NCBI GenBank assembly: GCA_965279355.1
Contig: OZ257155.1
Location: 3,844,001 to 3,908,000 of the forward strand
Source of the DNA: G965279355 sp965279355
Lineage (GTDB): Bacteria; Pseudomonadota; Alphaproteobacteria; CACIAM-22H2
DNA length: 64,000 nt
Reading direction: 5' to 3'
Within the stretch, counting starts at the first letter, position 1. Each line of letters starts with the position of its first letter. Positions 16,147 to 22,948 of this stretch are shown piece after piece. Below the pieces are notes generated by a model, which was not told where the DNA came from, did not search any database, and saw only the letters and a list, made by a program, of their open reading frames with translations. The translations under genes and the position numbers were made by a program.

Positions 16147-17463
16147 TTAGACCGGAAGACGGATGCGCGCGCGCAACCCGCCCAGCGGTGAATTGTCGAG
16201 CTGGATACTGCCCCCGTGATTACTGACGACGTCGCGCGCGATCGTCAGGCCGAGGCCGACGCCACCGGTCGCCCGGTTGCGTGACGGATCGAGACGATAG
16301 AACGGCTTGAACACGTCTTCGCGGGCTTCTTCGGGAATGCCTGGGCCGTCGTCGTCTATCGTCACCTCGACTGCCTGTCCGCGCCGGAGAACGCTGATCG
16401 TCACCTGCGCCGCATGGCGGGTCGCATTGGCGATGAGGTTGTTGAGGCTGCGCTTCATCGCATGCGGACGCAGCGGCAGGACGAGATCGCCCTCAGAGGT
16501 CAGGGTGACCGAGTTGCCGTCGCGCTGTGCCGTGTTAGCGATATCTGCAAGGATCTGGCCGATATCGGTTTGTTCGGTCTGCTCTTCACCTTCGCCGCGC
16601 ACAAAAGCCAGATAGCTTTCGACCATCCGCTCCATATCCGCGACATCGCTCTTGAGGCCGGCGACCGACGGGCTGTCCGGCTGCATGGCGAGTTCGAGCT
16701 TCATGCGAGTAAGGGGCGTGCGCAGATCGTGGCTGACGCCGGCCAGCATATCGGTGCGCTGGGCAATGAAGCGGCGGATGCGCTCGCGCATTTCCACAAA
16801 CGCTGCGGCGGCACGGCGGACTTCGGTGGCGCCGTAAGGCTTGAATTCGGTCACGTCGCGGCCTTTGCCGAATTCCTCCGCAACCGCGGCAAGCTGCTGG
16901 ATCGGGCGCACCTGATTGCGCATGAAGGCGGAGGCGATGGCGAACAGGATCAGCGACGATCCGACCATCCACAGGATGAAGACGATACTGGTCGTGCTGA
17001 ACAGGCGTTCCCGCGGGCTGCGGACATACAGAACGCCTTCGGGCAGCTGGATATCGATCACCACTTCGGATGAATCGGTCCAGACGTCGAGCCGGAACGG
17101 CCGCCGCACCCGCTCGTTCAGGGCCCGCACCAGGCGACGCTCGAGAATGCCGCTCCCGGCAATCGGCTCGGCATTAGGCAGGATGCCGCCTTCCTCGAGG
17201 CGAAAGCTCAGGTTGTTGAGCGAGGCCATTGTCGAGAAAAGGAACTCGCGTTCCGCCGCGTCCGGGTTGCGGGCCATGATCTGAATCACCGTGCCGATTT
17301 CGCCGGCAACGCCGTTGGCCAGACGCCGCGACACGGTCTCGAACACACGATCGTAGAAGACGAAGGCGGCGACGAGCTGGACCACGATCAGCGGCGTCAC
17401 CAGGATGATGATGGCGCGCCCGAACAGGCTGTGCGGCATGTAGTTACGGATCGAAAAAGCCAT
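16147..17463 (-). CDS. EnvZ-type sensor histidine kinase
   Basis: Inner-membrane two-component kinase. Membrane segments lie at about residues 14-36 and 158-180 with a periplasmic domain between them. A HAMP linker follows (QVRPIQQLAAVAEEFGKGRDV), then the H-box AGVSHDLRTPLTRMKLEL, N-box NNLIANATRHA, G1 DDDGPGIP, F-box DVFKPFYR and G2 GGVGLGLTIA. Full length and intact. Three bases downstream of the response regulator gene, so they are a cognate pair. Confidence 0.93.
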   Translation of the reverse strand: MAFSIRNYMPHSLFGRAIIILVTPLIVVQLVAAFVFYDRVFETVSRRLANGVAGEIGTVIQIMARNPDAAEREFLFSTMASLNNLSFRLEEGGILPNAEPIAGSGILERRLVRALNERVRRPFRLDVWTDSSEVVIDIQLPEGVLYVRSPRERLFSTTSIVFILWMVGSSLILFAIASAFMRNQVRPIQQLAAVAEEFGKGRDVTEFKPYGATEVRRAAAAFVEMRERIRRFIAQRTDMLAGVSHDLRTPLTRMKLELAMQPDSPSVAGLKSDVADMERMVESYLAFVRGEGEEQTEQTDIGQILADIANTAQRDGNSVTLTSEGDLVLPLRPHAMKRSLNNLIANATRHAAQVTISVLRRGQAVEVTIDDDGPGIPEEAREDVFKPFYRLDPSRNRATGGVGLGLTIARDVVSNHGGSIQLDNSPLGGLRARIRLPV

Positions 17464-17466
17464 CGG

Positions 17467-18174
17467 TCAGTCTGCTCGCAACACATAGCCTTCACCGCGT
17501 ACCGTTTGCAGGTAGCGGGGCAGGCGGGGATCGTCTTCTATTTTACGGCGCAGGCGCGTCACCTGTACATCGACGGTGCGCTCGCTGCCGGTGATCCGCG
17601 ATTCGCGCAGCAGTTCCTCGCGCGACACCGCGGCACCGGATTTCGCGGCGAGAACCTTCAGCAGCGATGCTTCGGCTGCAGTGAGGCGCACGACGCGCTC
17701 ACCGCTATTGCCGGCTTCGCCGGTATCCATCTGCACCAGGCGTTCCTTGGCGACATCGAACAGGAATGGGCCGAAGCGGATTTCGGCAGCCTTGTCGACC
17801 GGTGGCGGCGCGCGCCGCAGGATGGCGCGGATGCGCAGCAGCAGTTCATCGGGTTCGAACGGTTTGGCCAGATAGTCGTCGGCGCCGCTGGTAAGGCCCG
17901 CGATCCGGTCCTGCGCTTCGCCGCGCGCGGTCAGCAGAAGGATGGGAAGCGTGCTGGTGCGGCGCAGCCGCCGCGTGAAATCGACGCCGTTTTCGCCCGG
18001 CATCATCACGTCGAGCACCAGAAGATCGAACGAGATCGACGCCAGCTTGCTCTCGGCATCCGCGCTGTCGCTGGCGACCGTGACGAGAAAGCCGCGGTCG
18101 GACAGGAACTTGCGCAGAAGCTCGCGAAGCCTGGAATCGTCATCGACGATAAGGAGATGGGCACCATCGCTCAT
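17467..18174 (-). CDS. OmpR/PetR-like response regulator
   Basis: Receiver domain with acidic pocket (LIVDDDSR), phosphoacceptor Asp in LLVLDVMMPGENG and Lys in ADDYLAKPF, followed by an OmpR-type winged-helix DNA-binding domain (LTAAEASLLKVLA, SERTVDVQVTRLRRKIEDDP, LQTVRGEGYVL). The order MarR, OmpR, EnvZ next to ilvE is typical of alphaproteobacteria and includes the PetP/PetR pair of Rhodobacter capsulatus. Regulon unknown here. Confidence 0.93.
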   Translation of the reverse strand: MSDGAHLLIVDDDSRLRELLRKFLSDRGFLVTVASDSADAESKLASISFDLLVLDVMMPGENGVDFTRRLRRTSTLPILLLTARGEAQDRIAGLTSGADDYLAKPFEPDELLLRIRAILRRAPPPVDKAAEIRFGPFLFDVAKERLVQMDTGEAGNSGERVVRLTAAEASLLKVLAAKSGAAVSREELLRESRITGSERTVDVQVTRLRRKIEDDPRLPRYLQTVRGEGYVLRAD

Positions 18175-18185
18175 AAGCCTTCAGC

Positions 18186-18701
18186 CTACCGCAGGGGGCG
18201 GCGGGCGGAAAGCTTTGGCGGGACGGTTTTGGAGTCCGTAAGGCGCGGCCGGTCGTCGGCGTTCACCAGGCCAAGCAGAATCTCGCTGAAACCCGCCACG
18301 GCACCGGGTTCCGCCTTCTCGAAGGCTGCGCCGACCCGCCGCCGCTGCGGCTCGAAAAGCCGCCGTTCCAGCGCGGTGCCTGCCGTGGTCAGGGTCAGGA
18401 GTCGCTCCCTTCGGTCCTTTGTGCCGGCTCGCGAGACGATGTAGCCCTCGCGCACGAGCTGACCCAGAACGCGGTTCAGGCTCTGCTTGGTGATCTTGAG
18501 AATGGTGAGCAGGGCGCCGACGGTCATGCCTGGATTGCGGCCGACGAAATGGATGACGCGGTGATGCGCCCGGCCCATGCCGAGCGGCTCCAGAATCCGG
18601 TCGGGATCCGACGTGAAATCGCGATAGGCAAAGAACAGCAGCTCGATCCCGTGGCGGACCGCTTCTTCGTCGTAGCCTTGCTTGGGACGCTTGGATTTCA
18701 T
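18186..18701 (-). CDS. MarR-family regulator, PetP-like
   Basis: A 171-residue winged-helix regulator: RILEPLGMGRAHHRVIHFVGRNPGMTVGALLTILKITKQSLNRVLGQLVREGYI contains the dimer helix and DNA-recognition helix. It is the first gene of the MarR-OmpR-EnvZ unit, 11 bases before the response regulator, matching the PetP position in Rhodobacter. It diverges from ilvE across a 136-base spacer holding an inverted repeat that it may bind. Confidence 0.87.
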   Translation of the reverse strand: MKSKRPKQGYDEEAVRHGIELLFFAYRDFTSDPDRILEPLGMGRAHHRVIHFVGRNPGMTVGALLTILKITKQSLNRVLGQLVREGYIVSRAGTKDRRERLLTLTTAGTALERRLFEPQRRRVGAAFEKAEPGAVAGFSEILLGLVNADDRPRLTDSKTVPPKLSARRPLR

Positions 18702-18727
18702 GGCCCGCTATTCTGACGTCGGGTAAT

Positions 18728-18748
18728 TATGTCAGTAATGTTGACATA
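18728..18748. promoter_or_regulatory. Inverted repeat in the marR/ilvE divergent promoter region
   Basis: TATGTCA, seven bases, TGACATA: perfect 7-base arms centred at 18738. A TTGACA that could serve as a -35 box for ilvE overlaps the right arm (18741-18746), though I see no good -10. Position and size fit an autoregulatory MarR operator. Confidence 0.55.
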
Positions 18749-18837
18749 TTCGCGCAAAAGTGTTTCCTTGCGCAAGCCCAAACGGGGAATAATGTTACCG
18801 CCGCGCAATGCGGGGTGAGGAAGCGGAGTTAACAATT

Positions 18838-19716
18838 ATGGTCGCCACGGATAAGAGCTACGACGATCGCGACGGTTGGATCTGGCTGGACGGCAAGATG
18901 CTGCCGTGGCGCGACGCCAAGATTCACGTCCTCACGCATGCGCTGCATTACGGCGCGGCGGCGTTCGAGGGCGAGCGCGTCTACGGCGGCAAGGCCTTCA
19001 AGCTCCGCGAGCACAGCCAGCGCCTGATCGATTCCGGCAAGATGCTCGGCTACGACGTGCCGATGACGGCCGAAGAGATCGATCGCGCGACCAACGAGAC
19101 CATCGACGCCAACAAGATGAAGGATGGTTATGTCCGTCCCATCGCCTGGCGTGGCGCTGAGATGATGGGTGTCGCCGCGCAGGACGCGAAGATTCATGTG
19201 TCGATCGCCGTCTGGCACTGGGGCGCTTATTTCGGCCCCGAGGCCCGCATGAAGGGCCTGCGCCTGTGCATGGCGAAGTATCGCCGTCCCGATCCGGCAA
19301 CGGCGCCGTCCATGGCGAAGGCCAGCGGCCTTTATCAGATCTGCACCATCGAGAAGCATCGCGCCGAAGCCGCCGGCTATGGCGACGCGATGATGCTCGA
19401 CTGGCGCGGCCAGCTCGCCGAGACGACCGGCGCCAACGTCTTCTTCATCATCGACGGTGAGATCCACACGCCGACGCCGGATTGTTTCCTCGATGGCATC
19501 ACCCGCCGCACCGTCATCGAACTGGCGAAGAAGCGTCAGTACAAGGTGATCGAGCGCGCGATGTTCCCGGACGACATGAAGAAGGCGACCGAGTGCTTTG
19601 TCACCGGCACTGCCGCAGAAGTCACGCCGGTCGCCGAAATCGGCGAGCACCGCTTCACGCCGGGCAGCATCTGCAAGAACCTGATGGACGACTACGAGAA
19701 GCTGACGCGGGCGTAA
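18838..19716 (+). CDS. ilvE: Branched-chain amino acid aminotransferase
   Basis: Fold-type IV PLP enzyme catalysing the last step of Leu/Ile/Val synthesis and the first of their breakdown. WIWLDGKMLPWRDAKIHVLTHALHYG is the family N-terminus; the PLP Lys is in SMAKASGLY; GYGDAMMLDWRGQLAETTGANVFFI and DGITRRTVIELA are the usual cofactor-binding segments. ATG 18838 is preceded by AAGCGGAG at good spacing, so the upstream in-frame ATG at 18808 is less likely. Full length (292 residues). Confidence 0.93.
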   Translation: MVATDKSYDDRDGWIWLDGKMLPWRDAKIHVLTHALHYGAAAFEGERVYGGKAFKLREHSQRLIDSGKMLGYDVPMTAEEIDRATNETIDANKMKDGYVRPIAWRGAEMMGVAAQDAKIHVSIAVWHWGAYFGPEARMKGLRLCMAKYRRPDPATAPSMAKASGLYQICTIEKHRAEAAGYGDAMMLDWRGQLAETTGANVFFIIDGEIHTPTPDCFLDGITRRTVIELAKKRQYKVIERAMFPDDMKKATECFVTGTAAEVTPVAEIGEHRFTPGSICKNLMDDYEKLTRA

Positions 19717-19748
19717 GCGACGTCAATTTCTGTTCGCCAGTAAGTCTG

Positions 19749-20497
19749 ATGCTGTGGCGAAACGCAGTTGGCGTGTTCGCCTTACTGGTTTCATCGCCTA
19801 TCAAAGCGTACACAGAGCCGGTAGCGGCATCACAAGAAGTTCCAACCGCTGCGCGCGCGATCAGCGTCACCAGCGACTATATCGATTTTCACTTCGATGG
19901 CTTGGTTGAAGTCAGAGAAACAGCTAGCCACTGTCTCTACCGGTTCGGTCCTTTTTCGGTCACGTTCAATGAGCGGGACGCGGGTAAAGTGACGTGGTCT
20001 GCCACCATTCTGGCTTTGCGCATTATCGCGGTCCACCAGGATGGTCAGGGCCAGAGGACGCAGCTTTTTGAAGATAGAAAACCCCTGGTTTTAATGTTCG
20101 ACCGACCCGGCCAGCAATTCTCGCTCGATGGTTTTGAGATACTGGTACCCAAAGCAATCGCGGCGGAAGCGACCTATATCGGCATGTCCCTCACCGGCAG
20201 GTCGCGAGGGCATGTCCACGATCCCGTCATGCAAGCAATGGCAGGACCATCGGTCGATCGGGCGGTCTCGTGGCCGATGGCCTTTACCGCCAATATCGAG
20301 AGCTATCGGCAACGCCACGGGCCTGACGGAGTGTATCAAGATCCGGTCTGGCTCCGGCCTGCCGATCCACACGATGCCTGCGCACCAGAAAGGCTGCGTT
20401 GATTAGCGCGCGCCCGCACAGCTACATCGCGCTGTGCAAGGCGCACTACGCCGGTAATGGCATCGGCGCCGATTACGTGGACAAACTGTTTCGGTAA
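19749..20497 (+). pseudogene. Secreted hypothetical protein gene with an apparent frameshift near its 3' end
   Basis: From ATG 19749 the frame encodes a Sec signal peptide (MLWRNAVGVFALLVSS, likely cut near SPIKA) and a soluble region up to DPVWLRPADPHDAC, then stops at 20402. A different frame (one base back) is open across this junction and continues with strongly GC3-biased codons reading ARPHSYIALCKAHYAGNG and GADYVDKLFR to a TAA at 20495-20497. The simplest reading is one gene of about 249 codons with a one-base loss, or an assembly error, between about 20340 and 20400. I do not recognise the family. If there is no frameshift, the product is the 217-residue version. Confidence 0.5.
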
Positions 20498-20542
20498 AGC
20501 CCTCCATCTTCGCGTTGCGTTGCAGTAAGCTGACGCAGCGCG

Positions 20543-21100
20543 ATGCACGATATCTTCACCATTGGTCATTCAAATCACCCGGTCGAAAAGTTCATCGACC
20601 TGTTGCAACGTCACGGCATCACGGCGCTGGCCGATGTCCGTACCACGCCATATTCCAGGCGCTTCCCGCAGTTCGGCCGGGAGAAGCTGACGGAGAAACT
20701 GCGCGCAGCCGGGATCGCCTATGTATTTCTGGGCGAGCAACTCGGCGGCAAGCGGCCGGGGCAGGGCTGGGCCGATATCGCGCGCAGCGATTCGTTCAAA
20801 GCGGGACTGGGGCGGCTGCGTTACGGCGCCCAGACGCACCGCATCGCCTATATGTGCGCCGAGCGCGAGCCGATGGAATGCCACCGCGCGCTGCTGGTAA
20901 CCCGTCATCTGCGCACTCCGGAACTCGCCATCCACCATATTCTCGCCGACGGCTCGCTTGAGGCGCAGGCCGACTTCGAGCGGCGGCTGGTCAAGAAGGC
21001 GAAGACAGCGCCGCCACCGCTGATGACAGGCGATTCCACCGTCTGGCAGGAAGCAGTCGAACGGGCGTATGACCGCGTCGGCGGTCTCGGGACGGTCTAG
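20543..21100 (+). CDS. DUF488 domain protein
   Basis: A 185-residue member of DUF488. It has the N-terminal FTIGHSNHPVEKFIDLLQ, ALADVRTTPYSRRFPQF, and the Cys-containing C-terminal motif MCAEREPMECHRALLV that mark the family. Biochemical function is not established for the family. The 3' end overlaps the convergent peroxiredoxin-like gene by four bases. Confidence 0.85.
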   Translation: MHDIFTIGHSNHPVEKFIDLLQRHGITALADVRTTPYSRRFPQFGREKLTEKLRAAGIAYVFLGEQLGGKRPGQGWADIARSDSFKAGLGRLRYGAQTHRIAYMCAEREPMECHRALLVTRHLRTPELAIHHILADGSLEAQADFERRLVKKAKTAPPPLMTGDSTVWQEAVERAYDRVGGLGTV

Positions 21101-21609
21101 GCTTCACCCCGGGCGGGCGAATTTCGTTCGATCGCGGCATCGATACCGCGCAGCACCTGATCGAGCGGCGGTCGTCCCCACGGCGCGTTTCCGCGAGACG
21201 CAAAGAACAGCGTGCCGTCGGGTTTGACCAGGAACAGGCCGGGTTCCGTGAACTCCTGCGGCTCGCCGTCGCGGACCGGGTGCGAGATGAACAGCTCCCA
21301 ATCGCGGGCGACCGGAATCGGCAGGGCGTATCCGATCCGTAACTGGGAGAGATTCCACTCGTCTCGCGATTTTTCCGCGCGCTCGCGGCTGTCGGCGCTG
21401 ATCGCCACCACATCCACGCCGCGTTTCTCGAAGTCCGGCAGTCTGGATTGCAGATCGTTGAGGTAGATTTTGCAGAGCGGGCAATGCAGGCCGCGATAGA
21501 CCACGATCAACGTAAAGGACTTTGGCTGGCTCGCCGCCAATCGCCAGGATGTGCCATCGAGCAGCTGAACTTCGAGTGGCGGCGCCGGTTGCCGCGGCTT
21601 CATCGTCAT
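21097..21609 (-). CDS. Peroxiredoxin-like (AhpC/TSA) protein
   Basis: Thioredoxin-fold protein of 170 residues. LIVVYRGLHCPLCKIYLNDLQ carries a C-P-L-C motif where peroxiredoxins have their peroxidatic Cys region, followed by VDVVAISADSRE. The two Cys spaced as C-x-x-C make it resemble the AhpC/TSA-related thiol reductases as much as true peroxiredoxins. It lies 20 bases downstream of the TetR gene on the same strand and may share its regulation. Confidence 0.8.
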   Translation of the reverse strand: MTMKPRQPAPPLEVQLLDGTSWRLAASQPKSFTLIVVYRGLHCPLCKIYLNDLQSRLPDFEKRGVDVVAISADSRERAEKSRDEWNLSQLRIGYALPIPVARDWELFISHPVRDGEPQEFTEPGLFLVKPDGTLFFASRGNAPWGRPPLDQVLRGIDAAIERNSPARGEA

Positions 21610-21629
21610 GTCTCTCTCCCGTGCATATG

Positions 21630-22211
21630 TCAGTTCAGGCAGCGCAACATGGTCGATGCGATGTCGTCCAGGGTTGCTCGATCCTGCTTTGCTTTTCCGA
21701 CCAGCCGCATCCCCTGGATGCTTGAGGCAAAAAAGCGTGCCAGCGCCACTGGCTTTGCCGCCACGGACAGCTCGCCGCGCGCCTGGGCGCGGGTGAAGGC
21801 CTCGCAGAATGCCGTCTCGATTCGTTCAAGGCTGCGCCGCGTCTGAGCCAGGGCCTGGCGGTCGTGCCGGGCAAGCTCGGCAAGGCAATTGCCGATAAAA
21901 CAGCCCCGCCGGCCGGGGCCGGCAAGTATTTGCGTGATGAACTCATTCAACAGCGCGGCGATGGCTTCGCGAATGGGAAGGGGGCGCGCCAGCGCCGCCG
22001 TGATGCGCGCCTCGGCCTGTATCTCATAACGGGCGAGGGCCTGGACGAGCAGGGCACGCTTGTCGCCGAAGCTCGAATAGAGGCTGGAGCGGCTCAGGCC
22101 GGTAGCGTCGCAGAGTTCGTCCAGCGACGTCATCTCGTAGCCCTTCGCCCAGAACGCCTGCATCGCGCGTTCGAGGACGTCATCGATATCGAATTCACGG
22201 GGGCGGGCCAT
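21630..22211 (-). CDS. TetR-family repressor divergent from the reductive dehalogenase operon
   Basis: A 193-residue TetR protein. The N-terminal helix-turn-helix reads DVLERAMQAFWAKGYEMTSLDELCDATGLSRSSLYSSFGDK, the pattern of the NemR/AcuR branch (GYE-x-TS, GLSRSSLY). GCFIGNCLAELA is typical of the C-terminal ligand domain, with Cys residues that could be reactive. It diverges from the 22327-28210 operon across a palindrome that is its likely operator. The ligand may be the halogenated substrate or an electrophile derived from it. Confidence 0.88.
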   Translation of the reverse strand: MARPREFDIDDVLERAMQAFWAKGYEMTSLDELCDATGLSRSSLYSSFGDKRALLVQALARYEIQAEARITAALARPLPIREAIAALLNEFITQILAGPGRRGCFIGNCLAELARHDRQALAQTRRSLERIETAFCEAFTRAQARGELSVAAKPVALARFFASSIQGMRLVGKAKQDRATLDDIASTMLRCLN

Positions 22212-22248
22212 GAGCCTTCTCGGGAAAATGAAAGAGCTTCATCGCTCT

Positions 22249-22270
22249 TTATGGACTAGATAGTCCATAA
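22249..22270. promoter_or_regulatory. TetR-type operator palindrome
   Basis: TTATGGACTA, GA, then the exact complement TAGTCCATAA: 10-base arms about a two-base centre. It lies 38 bases upstream of the TetR start and 57 bases before the gene at 22327, ideal for repressing both directions. It resembles NemR-type boxes built on TAGAC/GTCTA-like half-sites. Confidence 0.72.
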
Positions 22271-22326
22271 TAGTGATAGAGTAAACCAGGCGCCGACGAG
22301 AATAAAAAAGCACCCACGGAGGAACG

Positions 22327-22947
22327 ATGCCCAGACTGCAGCCGCTACCCATCGAATCCATGCCCGAATTCCAGGATGTCGTGGCCGGCTCGAAAGCCCG
22401 GCTCGGGTTCGTCGCGAACTCCATGCGCACGCTGGCGCGTCGGCCGGAAATCGCTCGCGCGTTCATGCAGCTGACCGGCGCGATCAACGGGCCCAACGCA
22501 ACGCTGGATCCGCAGATCCGCAATCTGGTCGCCCAGATGGCGAGCCGCACGGCGGCCTGCGGTTATTGCATGGCGCATACGGCCCATTCTGGAACTCATC
22601 TGGGCATCGCCGCGGAAAAGGAGGATGCGCTCTGGGAATATGAAACCAGTCCGTTGTTTACTGCTGCCGAGCGCGCCGCTTTACGGGTGGCGCAGGGTGC
22701 TGCGGCCGTTCCCAACGCGGTGACGGATGAAGAATTCGCCGAACTGAAAAAGCATTTTCGCGACGAGCAGATCGTTGAACTCGTCGCGGTGATCTCGATG
22801 TTCGGGTTCCTCAACCGCTGGAACGATACGATGGCGACCGAACTCGAGACGCAGCCGCTGGAGTCCGGGCAGCGCTTTTTGGCCCCTCGCGGCTGGTCGC
22901 CGGGCAAGCATGGCGTAACCGGACGCGCGCCGGACGCCGCCGACTGA
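22327..22947 (+). CDS. Carboxymuconolactone decarboxylase / AhpD-like protein
   Basis: A 206-residue alpha-helical CMD/AhpD-family protein. The redox signature is TAACGYCMAHTAHSG, a C-x-x-C followed by His as in AhpD-type alkylhydroperoxidases. The upstream RNLVAQMASR and the downstream VVAVISMFGFLNRWNDT are standard. Its stop lies one base before the ATG of the dehalogenase gene, so the two are probably co-translated. It could detoxify peroxides or electrophiles, or provide thiol redox equivalents to the next protein; the latter is inference only. Confidence 0.87.
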   Translation: MPRLQPLPIESMPEFQDVVAGSKARLGFVANSMRTLARRPEIARAFMQLTGAINGPNATLDPQIRNLVAQMASRTAACGYCMAHTAHSGTHLGIAAEKEDALWEYETSPLFTAAERAALRVAQGAAAVPNAVTDEEFAELKKHFRDEQIVELVAVISMFGFLNRWNDTMATELETQPLESGQRFLAPRGWSPGKHGVTGRAPDAAD

Positions 22948-22948
22948 G

